Shown: positions 41,975 through 50,997 of the stretch, in pieces | How the letters are laid out: the number at the start of each line of letters is the position of its first letter | How positions within the stretch are numbered: position 1 is the stretch's first letter | Origin: Pigmentiphaga sp. H8 | Lineage (GTDB): Bacteria > Pseudomonadota > Gammaproteobacteria > Burkholderiales > Burkholderiaceae_B | Assembly: GCF_003854895.1 (NCBI RefSeq) | Contig: NZ_CP033966.1 | Location: 1,612,001-1,676,000, forward strand | Reading direction: 5' to 3' | DNA length: 64,000 nucleotides | Position numbers and translations under genes: made by a program | Notes under the pieces: model-generated | What the model saw: only the letters and a program-made list of their open reading frames with translations | What the model was told of the DNA's origin: nothing | Database searches by the model: none

Positions 41975-42787
41975 TCAGCCGGCGGCGCGGCACTGGCTGC
42001 GCACGAAGTGCCGGATCCGGTCCATGGCATGCAGGGACGCGGGGGAATCCGGTTCGACGGTGATGAACATGTGGGGTTCGTCGTCGTATTTCAGGACGTC
42101 GATCGCGCCGCCGGCCCGCCGGTACTGTTCGCCGAAGGCATCGGCGCGGAAATGGTCGACGTTGGCGTCGGCGGTGCCCTGTATCAGCAGCACGGGCGGC
42201 AGGTGGCGGGCGTCGCCACGCTCCACGATCGACCGGGGATTGTCCCGTTCCATGGCGGCTTCGTCCGGCCAGAACGCGTGGTGCGCGTCCAGCAGCGGCG
42301 CGAGACGGCGTTCGCGGGCCATTCGGTAGCGCGCCAGCGGATCCAGGATGGGCCAGCAGGCCACCGCGTAGCCGACCAGGGGCTCGGGATCCGCCGCCGC
42401 GCCGGGGGCGCCCCCCAGCAGCGCGTTCAGCATCAGCAGATGGCCGCCGCTGGACGTGCCCAGGCCGCCCACCCATCCGGGGCGGCTGCCCAGCTCGCCC
42501 GCGTGCCGGCGGGCCCAGGCCAGGCCGGCATGGACGTCGGCGAAGGTGGTTCCGGCCCCGGCCTGCGGCGGCATGCGGAAATCCAGCGCGAAGGTGGCGA
42601 TGCCCTCGTCGGCCAGCGCCTCGTGCATGGAGGCGTTGTTCAGGCGGTTGCCCCGGATCCAGGCACCGCCGTGCACGTCGACCAGCAGGGGGACGGGAGC
42701 GTGGCAGCGGGGACGGTACAGGCGCCCCGGCAGTGCCTGGCCGTCGAAGGCGGGGAACTCCAGGTCTTGCACGTCGAATCCGGACAT
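41975..42787 (-). CDS. Alpha/beta hydrolase (esterase/lipase-like)
   Basis: A 270-residue hydrolase begun at the ATG at 42787 (MSGFDVQDLEFPAFDGQALPG); a longer frame to 43018 is unsupported. The oxyanion block VDVHGGAWIRGN is that of the hormone-sensitive-lipase/carboxylesterase group. The nucleophile serine is in GTSSGGH. The acid is probably in IQGTADANVD, and the His is in DEPHMF. No signal peptide, so cytoplasmic. The substrate is unknown. It lies 150 bases upstream of the OmpA gene on the same strand, with that gene's promoter between. Confidence 0.85.
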   Translation of the reverse strand: MSGFDVQDLEFPAFDGQALPGRLYRPRCHAPVPLLVDVHGGAWIRGNRLNNASMHEALADEGIATFALDFRMPPQAGAGTTFADVHAGLAWARRHAGELGSRPGWVGGLGTSSGGHLLMLNALLGGAPGAAADPEPLVGYAVACWPILDPLARYRMARERRLAPLLDAHHAFWPDEAAMERDNPRSIVERGDARHLPPVLLIQGTADANVDHFRADAFGEQYRRAGGAIDVLKYDDEPHMFITVEPDSPASLHAMDRIRHFVRSQCRAAG

Positions 42788-43029
42788 GGGCGGGGCTCGC
42801 CTGGGAGGGCGGACGTCCTGTGTGATCGTTACGCCCCGATCTTCGCATACTTGGTGGTTTTCCGTCCTTCCCCGGGGCGCGTGCGGGGCGACGGCTGGCG
42901 GCAACAACCCGGTTACGTTTGCATTCGCTGTTTTGACGTATATCCGGCAGAATGGCTGTGCTTGCCGCGGCGGGCCACGCCCCTTCCTCGGAAGCTGCCT
43001 GCCGGCAAGCCCACTCAAGGAGAGAGAGC

Positions 43030-43608
43030 ATGAAACGTCGTCAGTTCCTCTACGCCACCGCCACCGCAGGCCTGCTGGTCGCCGCGGGTTGCACCACGAC
43101 CGATCCCAACAAGAGCGGCGACAGCTCGCCCGCCGCCAAGCGCAGCCGGATCGATTCCGGGGTCAACGAAACGCTGAACCGGCTGTATTCCACGGTCAAC
43201 GGCTCGCGCGAACTGGGCAACAAGGCCCGCGGCATCCTGGTATTTCCCAGCGTGATCAACGCCGGCTTCATCGTCGGCGGCGAATACGGCGAAGGCGCGC
43301 TGCGCGAAGGCGGACGCACCACCGGCTACTACAGCACGGCCAGCGGCTCGTTCGGCTTCCAGGCCGGCGCGCAGTCCAAGGCGCTGGTGTTCATGTTCAT
43401 GAACCAGGCCGAGCTCGACCGCTTCAAGTCCAGCAACGGCTGGACCGCCGGCGTGGATGGTTCGGTGGCGGTGGTCAAGGCGGGCGTCAACGCCGGCGTC
43501 GACACCAATACCGCCCGCGCCCCGGTCGTGGCCTTCGCGCTGACCAACGCGGGCCTGATGGCCGGCCTGACGGTGGAAGGCACCAAGATTTCCAAGCTCA
43601 ATCTATAG
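43030..43608 (+). CDS. SYLF-domain (YSC84-like) lipoprotein
   Basis: A 192-residue protein from the ATG at 43030; a GAGAGAGC ribosome site supports this over an upstream start. The signal MKRRQFLYATATAGLLVAAGC has both twin arginines and a lipobox ending at Cys21. The rest is a SYLF lipid-binding domain (NKARGILVFPSVINAGFIVGGEYGEGAL in pieces, then GFQAGAQSKALVFMFM). Bacterial members are poorly characterised envelope proteins. It is divergent from the hydrolase gene. Confidence 0.88.
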   Translation: MKRRQFLYATATAGLLVAAGCTTTDPNKSGDSSPAAKRSRIDSGVNETLNRLYSTVNGSRELGNKARGILVFPSVINAGFIVGGEYGEGALREGGRTTGYYSTASGSFGFQAGAQSKALVFMFMNQAELDRFKSSNGWTAGVDGSVAVVKAGVNAGVDTNTARAPVVAFALTNAGLMAGLTVEGTKISKLNL

Positions 43609-43656
43609 CGGTGCCGGGTCGGCGGACGGGGATGACCTTCCTGTCCGTCGCGGGAT

Positions 43657-43677
43657 CCTCGCATTGCCGGTGCGAGG
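43657..43677. terminator. Hairpin between the SYLF gene and the Tad locus
   Basis: CCTCGCA and TGCGAGG (7-base perfect arms) flank TTGCCGG, 49 bases after the SYLF stop and 76 bases before the first Tad gene. There is no U-tail, so it may be a weak terminator or a regulatory site of the Tad operon. Confidence 0.4.
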
Positions 43678-43752
43678 CCGCCCCCGGAAACTGGCGGCAC
43701 CCTCGTGGACGGCCGGGCACGGCGCCAGGCGCGCGGGGGTGGAGTCCCGCCC

Positions 43753-44040
43753 ATGTCTCTTCATGTTTTCTCCGCCCGGCGGCGTCGGCAGCGCGGCCAA
43801 TCGATGGTGGAGTACGTCATCATCGTCGCGCTCGTGGCGGTGGCCGCGATCGCCGTCTACCAGTTGTTCGGGCAGGTGGTCCGTTCCCAGACGGCCGCGA
43901 TGGCGCGCGAACTTGCGGGCGAGGACGGTTCGACCGAGTCGCGCGCCGCGCAGACCGCGGCCAAGGGGGCCCGGTCCCAGACTTCTGCGCGCTCGCTCAA
44001 GTCCTTCACCGGCAATGCCGCCCAGGCTGGCGGGAACTAG
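43753..44040 (+). CDS. Flp-type pilin-like protein, first gene of Tad locus
   Basis: A 95-residue protein starting at the ATG at 43753. RRQRGQSMVEYVIIVALVA is a class III prepilin signal: basic leader, cleavage after Gly, Glu at +4 or +5 and a hydrophobic stretch with Tyr. The remaining 55 residues are hydrophilic and rich in Ser, Thr, Ala and Gln, longer than a normal mature Flp pilin tail. It may be the main pilin or a pseudopilin. Its TAG is followed at once by the ATG of the next gene, so translation is coupled. Confidence 0.78.
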   Translation: MSLHVFSARRRRQRGQSMVEYVIIVALVAVAAIAVYQLFGQVVRSQTAAMARELAGEDGSTESRAAQTAAKGARSQTSARSLKSFTGNAAQAGGN

Positions 44041-45450
44041 ATGCGCGCCCCGTATCGCTCGCAGGCCGGACAGGCCCTGGTGCTGGCGGTGGCGCTGCTC
44101 GCCGCCGTGGCGGCAGGGCTGGTGCAGCTCTTCGACGGCGGGCAACTGCTGCGCGAGAAGGTCCGGCTGGCCCGCGCGCTGGACGCCGCGGCCTATAGCG
44201 GCGCGCTGGTCCAGGCCCGGAGCCTGAATTTCCTTGCCTATGCCAATCGCGCGCTGGTGGCTCACCAGGTGGGCATGGCGCATGCCATCACGCTGGCCTC
44301 GTGGGCCCGGTTCGGCGATACACAGGCCCGCCGGCTGGCGTCGTCCAATCCGCCCGCCAGCCTGATCGGCGGTTTGTTCGGCGCCGCGCATGGCCGCGCC
44401 TACCGCAGCGCAGCGGGAGCGGCCGGCGCGGGCAGCGCCGCCGACTGGAGCGAGGGCGCGCTGGCGCGGGCCTTCGCCGAACATGATCGCGTCGTGCACG
44501 ACGTCCTGGTGCGGGCCCAGGCGGCCGTGCAGCAATCGCTGGTCGATGCCCGCATGCGGACGATGCAGGCGGTGCTGGCCGCCCACTATGACGACGGCGC
44601 GACGCGTCTGGACGAGGCCCTGCTGGCCGATACGCTGCCGGGATTCGTGGTCCGGCACGGCGGCGAGGCCCGGGGCCGGCTCAAGGACATGGTGGAAGAG
44701 GCCAACGCGCATTACGGCTTTCTTGCGCCGCGCGATCACGATCGTCGCAGTTTGTTGCCAACGGAGTGGAGGTGTCCCTGGCTGCGGCACGAGCTGCGGC
44801 GCCGTGGCGCGACCTCGCTCATGGGACTGGATGCCTGGCGGTCGGTCGACACGCTGTCCTTCCACGCGCTGCGATCGAATCGATGGATAGGCTGCTATTA
44901 CCGCGAATATCCCATGGGCTGGGGCAGCGCCAAGGGCGATGCCGCGCTGGCGGACGATGATCTGCCGCACATCGACGAACCTCCCGAGGACTTCTCCGAC
45001 CAGGATTTCTGGCGCTGGGTGGGTGCGCATACCGACTGGAGCCTGCTGGATGGCACGGCCAATCCGCTTGCCAATTCGTTCGCGTTGTCGCAGGGCGTGG
45101 CGTGGCAGGGCAGGGGGTTGCCGCCGTACGCCGGGATCGCCGGCAAGCGGGCCGCAGATCCGACCCTGCGCTTCGCGGTCAGGGCCACCCGCGCCGCGGC
45201 GGCCATGCGGACAACGGATGCCGCGGGCCCACGAGGCGGAACGGGTCGGCTGGCGTTCGGCGCCGGGCTGGGCGCGGGCGGGTTGGCCGCGGTCAGTGCC
45301 GCGTCGACCTACTATCGCCGGCCCGTGGGGCGCGCCGATGGGAACGCGGAGCGGCCCAACCTGTTCATGCCTTACTGGCAAGCCAGCCTGAGCCCCGTCG
45401 CGGCGGCGGAGCGCGAGCAGGCATGGCGCCGGCAGGGGGTGGCATGGTGA
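44041..45450 (+). CDS. TadG-like pilus-assembly protein
   Basis: A 469-residue protein with one N-terminal membrane segment (SQAGQALVLAVALLAAVAAG) and the Tad N-domain pattern GGQLLREKVRLARALDAAAYSGAL (in pieces). That pattern is shared by TadG-like proteins, which sit in the inner membrane with a large periplasmic part. The rest has no motif I recognise beyond Cys residues in EWRCPWLRHEL and WIGCYYREYP, possibly a disulfide. It starts immediately after the first gene's stop and overlaps the next gene. It is likely a minor pilin-like or anchoring component. Confidence 0.72.
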   Translation: MRAPYRSQAGQALVLAVALLAAVAAGLVQLFDGGQLLREKVRLARALDAAAYSGALVQARSLNFLAYANRALVAHQVGMAHAITLASWARFGDTQARRLASSNPPASLIGGLFGAAHGRAYRSAAGAAGAGSAADWSEGALARAFAEHDRVVHDVLVRAQAAVQQSLVDARMRTMQAVLAAHYDDGATRLDEALLADTLPGFVVRHGGEARGRLKDMVEEANAHYGFLAPRDHDRRSLLPTEWRCPWLRHELRRRGATSLMGLDAWRSVDTLSFHALRSNRWIGCYYREYPMGWGSAKGDAALADDDLPHIDEPPEDFSDQDFWRWVGAHTDWSLLDGTANPLANSFALSQGVAWQGRGLPPYAGIAGKRAADPTLRFAVRATRAAAAMRTTDAAGPRGGTGRLAFGAGLGAGGLAAVSAASTYYRRPVGRADGNAERPNLFMPYWQASLSPVAAAEREQAWRRQGVAW

Positions 45451-46163
45451 TGGCGCGCATGGGGCGCCAGCGCGGGCAGGCCATGGCCGAGGCCCTGCTC
45501 GCGCTGGGGGCGTTCGGGGCATTGTGGGTGCTGGGTTCGGCCTTGGGGCGATTGCAGGACCTCGCGCTGCAGACCGAATTCGCGGGACGCCACCTTGCCT
45601 TCGCGGTGGTGCAGGAGGCGCCGCAGGACGTCCGCGAGCGCACGCACGCCTATTTCTTCCAGCCGGCGCGCCATCGCTGGCGCAACCACGATGGTTCCGC
45701 CTTGCTGCCGGACCAGCCCGGGCGGTTTTCCATGCAGGTCCGGCAGGAGGCCGGCCGGTTGCCCGAGCAGGCACAGCCTGGGGGCAATACCGAGCCCGCG
45801 CGCATGCTCAGGGGGGAATTGCTGCCTGCGCATCCGGGGCTGGTGGCGGGGCGGGTGTCGGTGCGACCCGATCTCGCGCCGGTGGCCAGGCTGGGCGGGT
45901 GGCGAACCGTGGCACCGCTGTCCAGCCGGTTCGTGATCCTGGTGGATGCCGGCCACGCCCGCGACGACGGGGATGCCCAGGCGCGCATCGCCGGCGCGCC
46001 CCGGGCATGGAGCGACGCCGCGCAGCGTACGGAGCGGGCGGGCCGGGCCTTGTCGGTGCTGTCGCGCGTCGACCGGCCCTGGGGCCGCCCGCCTCCGCAG
46101 TTCGATTGGCTCTCGGCCTGGAAGGGGCTGCTGCCGGCGCATCTTGCGGGAGGCGCGCGATGA
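45444..46163 (+). CDS. TadE-like pseudopilin
   Basis: A 239-residue protein. GRQRGQAMAEALLALGAFGALWVLGS is a class III prepilin signal in pieces: Gly before the cut, Glu at +5, then a hydrophobic helix. The rest is a periplasmic domain with no recognised fold. The ATG at 45444 follows a GGGGG ribosome site; the ATG at 45450 is an alternative. It overlaps the upstream gene and ends in ATGA with the next. TadE-like pseudopilins are processed by the same peptidase as Flp. Confidence 0.72.
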   Translation: MVMARMGRQRGQAMAEALLALGAFGALWVLGSALGRLQDLALQTEFAGRHLAFAVVQEAPQDVRERTHAYFFQPARHRWRNHDGSALLPDQPGRFSMQVRQEAGRLPEQAQPGGNTEPARMLRGELLPAHPGLVAGRVSVRPDLAPVARLGGWRTVAPLSSRFVILVDAGHARDDGDAQARIAGAPRAWSDAAQRTERAGRALSVLSRVDRPWGRPPPQFDWLSAWKGLLPAHLAGGAR

Positions 46164-46819
46164 AGGAAAGGGGATGGTGCCGCGCGCCGGTGCGCGGCTG
46201 CGTCGTGCTTGCCATGGGCCTGCTATGGAGCCACGCGGCGGCGGCCCAGCCCAGCATGCCGCCCGGTGCCGTGGACCGGGGCTGGGGAGGCCGCGTGCGC
46301 GTGAACGGCGTGCGCATGGACATCCGCTTGTTCGAGGTCCGGCAACCGCCGATCGAGGTCGCCGGCGGCGTGGCCAGGCAGCCGGGGCTGGATCCCTGGC
46401 TGCTGCCCTTGCCCGATGGCGTGATGCTGAGCGGCGTCCGGGACGGCCGTCCCTGGCTGATGCAGCTTCGCCAGTCCAGGCCCGGGGTGACGCAGGGCGT
46501 CCTGGCCGTCGGCCTCGATGCCAGCGTGGGTACGCGCGCCTTGCCCGCCGAATGGACGCCGCCGGGCGCGACGCTGCTGCTCGATTTGCAGACCCGGGAC
46601 GAACGGGGGAAGGTGGCCCACCAACTCTACGCCCATGCGGCCGATACCGCGACCTTCTCCCGGTTGCTGCAAGCCCGGTTGACCGCGCTCGGGTGGCGTG
46701 CCGGGGCCGGTGGCGGCTTGATGGAGTGGCATCGCGCGCGGCGGATATTGCAGCTCGTGGTGGTGCCACGGGAGCAGGGCAGCGGCCTGCTGGCGGTCGA
46801 GATCGAGGCGGACGAATGA
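46160..46819 (+). CDS. Exported protein of Tad locus, function unknown
   Basis: A 219-residue protein with a Sec signal peptide (RGCVVLAMGLLWSHAAAAQ). The mature part repeats short beta-like stretches (WGGRVRVNGVRMDIRLFEV, VAHQLYAHAADTATFSRLL, ILQLVVVPREQGSGLLAVEIE). I do not recognise a family. It overlaps both neighbours by 4 bases, so it belongs to the Tad operon and is probably a periplasmic accessory factor. Confidence 0.7.
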   Translation: MKERGWCRAPVRGCVVLAMGLLWSHAAAAQPSMPPGAVDRGWGGRVRVNGVRMDIRLFEVRQPPIEVAGGVARQPGLDPWLLPLPDGVMLSGVRDGRPWLMQLRQSRPGVTQGVLAVGLDASVGTRALPAEWTPPGATLLLDLQTRDERGKVAHQLYAHAADTATFSRLLQARLTALGWRAGAGGGLMEWHRARRILQLVVVPREQGSGLLAVEIEADE

Positions 46820-47034
46820 AGGAGCGAAGAAGCATGATCGTGGCCGGCAGGATGCGGAGCACGCGCAGGCAGCGCGGGCAGTCCGCGGCGGAATATCTCG
46901 TCGTGGCCATGCTGCTGGCTGGTGTGGCCGGCGCGGGCTGGTTCGGCGAAGGAGGCGGACTGCTGGCGTGGCTGCTCGACGCCTTGCGCGGTTTCCATCA
47001 GCGTTTCGCCGGTTCGCTGGCCCTGCCGCTATGA
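46816..47034 (+). CDS. Small Flp-like pilin
   Basis: A 72-residue protein, or 66 if started at the second ATG (46834). The motif RRQRGQSAAEYLVVAMLLAG is a class III prepilin signal like that of true Flp pilins, with Glu-Tyr at +4/+5. Its mature part of about 50 residues is close to the normal Flp size, so this rather than the 95-residue protein may be the structural pilin. It overlaps both neighbours. A strong pilin promoter is not evident. Confidence 0.75.
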   Translation: MKERRSMIVAGRMRSTRRQRGQSAAEYLVVAMLLAGVAGAGWFGEGGGLLAWLLDALRGFHQRFAGSLALPL

Positions 47035-47897
47035 TGCCGCGCCTGCCCCGTTTGCGCGTGGATCGGAAATGGTGGGTGCTGGCCGTGGCGCTGGCCGCCG
47101 GAGGCCTGGCCGCATGGCTCGGCCAGCGCCAGATCCAGGGGCGCATCGATGCCATCGAGGCCGAGGCGCGCACGGCGCGGATCGCGGTGGTGGTGGCCGC
47201 GGCCGATCTGCATGCCGGCCAGCGCCTGTCGGCGGACCTGGCGGCGGTGCGCGAGATCCCGGCCGAGTGGGCGCCGTCCGGCGCCATCGATCCCGACCGG
47301 TTCGGCGACTTCGACGGAGGGGTGCTGGCCCATCCGGTGCGGGCCGGCGAACCCCTGCTGTCCCTGCACCTGGAGGCGGTGCGGGCGGCCCCGCTGGCCG
47401 AGCGCCTGAGCGAGGGGCGCCGGGCGGTGACCATACCGGTGGATGAGATCAGTTCGGTGTCGGGCCTGGTGCAACCCGGAGACCTCATCGACCTGTACGT
47501 GTCTTTCGACCATCGCGGAAAGCGGACCACCATGCCCCTGCTGCAACGGATGCGCGTGCTGGCCACGGGGCGCCAGACCGAGATGCCGGGCGCTGGGGGC
47601 GAGGCGCCGCGCGGCGCGTTTTCCACCGTAACGCTGGATGCGGCGCCGGAAGAGGCGGTCAAGCTCATCATCGCCCGCGATGGCGGTGTCCTGACCGCCA
47701 TGCTGCGCCGTCCGGGGGATGGCAGCCCGGCTCCCGGACGCGTGACGGGCGGGCTGGCGTCCTTGCTGGGGCTGGGAGAAGGCGAGCCGCCCCAGCCGCG
47801 CAGGCACGCGGGCGCGACGATCATCTATGGGGACCGGGCGCCGCGCCGCATTCCGGGCTTGGCGGAAACCGGGGCGGAGCAGGGAGTCCAGCCATGA
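47031..47897 (+). CDS. cpaB: CpaB/RcpC pilus-assembly protein
   Basis: A 288-residue protein with an N-terminal membrane helix (WWVLAVALAAGGLAAWLGQR). A SAF-type domain follows (VVVAAADLHAGQRLSADLAAV, FDGGVLAHPVRAGEPLL), then the CpaB core RRAVTIPVDEISSVSGLVQPGDLIDLYVSF in pieces. It works in the periplasm with the secretin. It overlaps both neighbours by 4 bases. It is a standard Tad component. Confidence 0.9.
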   Translation: MMPRLPRLRVDRKWWVLAVALAAGGLAAWLGQRQIQGRIDAIEAEARTARIAVVVAAADLHAGQRLSADLAAVREIPAEWAPSGAIDPDRFGDFDGGVLAHPVRAGEPLLSLHLEAVRAAPLAERLSEGRRAVTIPVDEISSVSGLVQPGDLIDLYVSFDHRGKRTTMPLLQRMRVLATGRQTEMPGAGGEAPRGAFSTVTLDAAPEEAVKLIIARDGGVLTAMLRRPGDGSPAPGRVTGGLASLLGLGEGEPPQPRRHAGATIIYGDRAPRRIPGLAETGAEQGVQP

Positions 47898-49315
47898 GGG
47901 CCGCCGTGGTGAGGCAACTCCTGTTGGGCGGTCTCGGCATGGCGTGTGTCCTTCCGGAGGGTGGGGCGCGGGCGGCCGAGCCGTCCTCCGCCGACTGGCC
48001 TGCCTGGCTCGAGCAGGAGGTGGTGTCCACGCCGGCACCGGCCTTCCCCGCAGGCCAGGATCTCCCGGACGTCGAGATGTACATCGGCGAGACCCAGGTG
48101 TTCCCGGCGCCGGGCGTGGCGCGGGTAGCCGTGGGCAATGGCCGCGTCATCAACGCCGCCACGGCCGACGACCGGGAGGTGGTGGTATTCGCCAACGCGG
48201 CCGGCACGTCGTCGCTGGTCATCTGGGACCGCGAGGGCGCGATGCGGCGCATGCGCATCACCGTGGTGCCGGGCCAGTCCTCGCGGGTGCAGCGCGAGAT
48301 CGAAGCCTTTCTCGCCACCATGCCTTCGGTGCGCAGCCGGCTCGTCGGCGACAAGGTCATCGTGGAAGGCGACGACCTGAGCGACGCGGACCAGGCGCGC
48401 ATCGCGCTGCTGGCCCGCCGCTATCCGCAGGTCGTCGATTTCACCGGGCGGCTCGGCTGGGAACGCATGGTGATGATGGACGTCAAGGTGGTCGAGATGC
48501 CGCGCTCGCGGCTGCGCGAACTGGGCGTGCGCTGGGACGGCGCGAGCACCGGGGGCCTGAACGCGGGGCTGGCCTGGGACGCCGCCGTGGGGCGGCCCTT
48601 GAGGGTGGCCGCTGGCGACGCCGCGCAGCGTCCCGGAGACGGCCCCATCGTGCTGCCGTTCCCGGCCACGTCCCCGGCGGGATACCTGGGCATGAACGCC
48701 TTGCTGTCGGCGCGCATCCAGGCCATGGCCCAGAGCGGCGAGGCGGTCATCCTGGCCCAGCCGCAATTGTCGGCGCGCAGCGGTTCCACCGCGCGTTTCC
48801 TTGCCGGCGGCGAAGTGCCCTACGCGACGGTGGACAGGAACGGCGCGTCGAACACCACCTTCAAGCCCTACGGCGTCACCTTGCAGATCGCGCCCCGGGT
48901 CGATGCCGGCGGCACGGTGCGGTCCGTGATCGACGTCGAGGTCAGCGCCGTGGATCCCTCCGTGATGGCCACGGGCGGCCCCGCGCTCAAGGTGCGCAGG
49001 ACCGCCACGGAATTCAACGTGCGCTCGGGCGAGACGCTGGTCCTGAGCGGCTTCCTGTCGCGCGAGCAGTCCCAGGACCTGGACGGCCTGCCCGGCCTGT
49101 CCAGCCTGCCCATCCTGGGGCCGCTGTTCGGGTCGCGCAGGTTCCAGCGGCGCGAGACCGAACTGGCCATCTTCGTGACCCCGACCGTCGTCACCCAGCG
49201 CAATCCCGATCTGCTGGAACGCATCGACCGAGGACGTCGGGTGCTGGACGAGACCTTCGGGCCGGAACGGCTGAACGTGCCCGTGCGGCCCGACCCATCT
49301 TTCATGGAGCAATGA
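47894..49315 (+). CDS. cpaC: CpaC/RcpA secretin of the Tad system
   Basis: A 473-residue outer-membrane secretin with signal peptide. The N-terminal domain has EMYIGETQVFPAPGVARVAVGN and BON-like repeats. The secretin core is at about 190-440, with VILAQPQLSARSGSTARFLAGGEVP (in pieces), LQIAPRVDAGG and the hallmark PILGPLFGSRRFQRRETELAIFVTP (in pieces). It forms the outer-membrane channel. It overlaps cpaB upstream and the FHA-ATPase downstream by 4 bases. Confidence 0.93.
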   Translation: MRAAVVRQLLLGGLGMACVLPEGGARAAEPSSADWPAWLEQEVVSTPAPAFPAGQDLPDVEMYIGETQVFPAPGVARVAVGNGRVINAATADDREVVVFANAAGTSSLVIWDREGAMRRMRITVVPGQSSRVQREIEAFLATMPSVRSRLVGDKVIVEGDDLSDADQARIALLARRYPQVVDFTGRLGWERMVMMDVKVVEMPRSRLRELGVRWDGASTGGLNAGLAWDAAVGRPLRVAAGDAAQRPGDGPIVLPFPATSPAGYLGMNALLSARIQAMAQSGEAVILAQPQLSARSGSTARFLAGGEVPYATVDRNGASNTTFKPYGVTLQIAPRVDAGGTVRSVIDVEVSAVDPSVMATGGPALKVRRTATEFNVRSGETLVLSGFLSREQSQDLDGLPGLSSLPILGPLFGSRRFQRRETELAIFVTPTVVTQRNPDLLERIDRGRRVLDETFGPERLNVPVRPDPSFMEQ

Positions 49316-50997
49316 TGCTGGACGTGGAAATCCTGACCGACGGGGACCATGGGACCTCGCTGAGCGTGGCGCCGCCCGCGGTGATCGGGCGCGGGGACGG
49401 ATGCGAGATCCGCCTGCGCCACTGGCGGGTCGCGCGCCGGCATGCCCGGTTGGACGAGCGGGCCGAAGGGGTGTTCGTGGAAGACCTGGGGTCGCTGGGC
49501 GGCACCTTGGTCAACGGCCGCCGCATCCTGCAATACGGACCGCTGTTGCCCGAGGACGAGATCGTCGTGGGCGCAGTGATGCTGCGCGTGCGGGCCGTGG
49601 ATCCCCTGGGGCACGATGCCTTGCGGGAAGGCGGGCCGCCCGCCCCCGTGTCGGCGGGCATGCCGGCCGTGCGGCCCACGGAGGTCCACGCCCGTGAGGC
49701 GGCGATGGTCGAATGGCGGCGCCGGCTGCACGCGCGCCTGCTGGAGGCCCTGGACCTGCGTCGCCGGGACGTGTCCGCCATGAGCGATGCGGCCTTGCGG
49801 CTAGAGGCCGACCGGCTGCTGGAGGCGCTGGTGCTGGAGGCCCACGGCGAGATTCCCCCGGACCTGGACCGCGGCGCGCTGCGCCGGCAGGTCGTGGACG
49901 AGGCGGTCGGGCTGGGGCCGCTGGAGTCCTTGCTGGCCGACCCGGACATTTCCGAGATCATGGTCAACCGGCACGATGAGCTGTATGTCGAACGCGGCGG
50001 CGTCCTGCGCCGGCATCCGGCGGTGTTCAGCAGCGATCAGTCGGTCCTGGGCGTGATCGAGCGCATCGTTTCGCCGCTGGGCCGCCGCATCGACGAGAGT
50101 TCGCCCATGGTCGATGCCCGGCTGCGCGACGGCTCGCGGGTGAATGCCATCATTGCGCCGCTGGCGCTCAAGGGGCCGGCCCTGACCATTCGCAAGTTTC
50201 CCACCCGCCGCCTGCGGATGGCGGACCTGGTGGACGGCGGGTCGCTGGATGCGCACATGGCGGGGTTTCTGCGGCTGTGCGTGGAGCGGCGCAAGAACGT
50301 CGTCGTCTCGGGCGGGACCGGTTCGGGCAAGACGACCCTGCTCAACATCCTGTCGAATTTCATTCCGCCTGCCGAGCGCGTCATCACCATCGAGGATGCC
50401 GCCGAACTGCGCCTGGCGCACGAGCATCTGGTCGCGCTGGAGGCGCGGCCGTCCAACCTGGAAGGCCGGGGCGCGGTGTCCATCCGCGACCTGGTGCGCA
50501 ATGCGCTGCGCATGCGGCCGGATCGCATCGTCGTGGGCGAGTGCCGGGGCGCTGAAGCTCTGGACATGCTGCAGGCGATGAACACCGGCCACGAGGGTTC
50601 GTTGACCACGCTCCACGCCAATACGCCGCGCGACGCGATGTCGCGGCTCGAGACCCTGGTGCTGATGGCGGGCATGGACCTGCCGCTGGGGGCCATACGC
50701 GAGCAGATCGCCTCGGCGATCGACATCGTGGTCCAGCAGGGCCGCAGCGCCGCAGGGCAGCGGCGGGTGACCGCCATCGTCGAGGTCAGCGGCATCGAGA
50801 GCGGCCGCATCCAGTTGCAGGAGCTGTTCCGCTTCGAGCGGCCGGATGCCGGCGCGTCCGACGGCGCAGGGTACTTCCAGGGCTGCGAACTGATGCCCAG
50901 TTTCCTGGACGAATGGCGGGCCGGGGGCGTCGCCATTTCGCCGCAATGGTTCTGCGAGCGCACGCCGGCGCCGGATCGGCCCCGGAGCCTTGCATGA
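49312..50997 (+). CDS. cpaF: FHA domain fused to CpaF/TadA secretion ATPase
   Basis: A 561-residue protein starting at the ATG at 49312, overlapping the secretin stop. Residues 1-95 form an FHA domain (VIGRGDGCEIRLRHWRVARRH, then TLVNGRRI). Arg27, His44 and Asn68 of the usual set are present, but the phosphothreonine-binding Ser is replaced by Ala41. From about residue 120 it is a CpaF-type ATPase with Walker A GGTGSGKTT (334-342), ITIEDAAELRL and TLHANTPRDAMSRLE. It powers pilus assembly at the inner membrane. CpaF-type ATPases usually lack an N-terminal FHA; the fusion suggests control by phosphorylation or a docking role. Confidence 0.92.
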   Translation: MMLDVEILTDGDHGTSLSVAPPAVIGRGDGCEIRLRHWRVARRHARLDERAEGVFVEDLGSLGGTLVNGRRILQYGPLLPEDEIVVGAVMLRVRAVDPLGHDALREGGPPAPVSAGMPAVRPTEVHAREAAMVEWRRRLHARLLEALDLRRRDVSAMSDAALRLEADRLLEALVLEAHGEIPPDLDRGALRRQVVDEAVGLGPLESLLADPDISEIMVNRHDELYVERGGVLRRHPAVFSSDQSVLGVIERIVSPLGRRIDESSPMVDARLRDGSRVNAIIAPLALKGPALTIRKFPTRRLRMADLVDGGSLDAHMAGFLRLCVERRKNVVVSGGTGSGKTTLLNILSNFIPPAERVITIEDAAELRLAHEHLVALEARPSNLEGRGAVSIRDLVRNALRMRPDRIVVGECRGAEALDMLQAMNTGHEGSLTTLHANTPRDAMSRLETLVLMAGMDLPLGAIREQIASAIDIVVQQGRSAAGQRRVTAIVEVSGIESGRIQLQELFRFERPDAGASDGAGYFQGCELMPSFLDEWRAGGVAISPQWFCERTPAPDRPRSLA

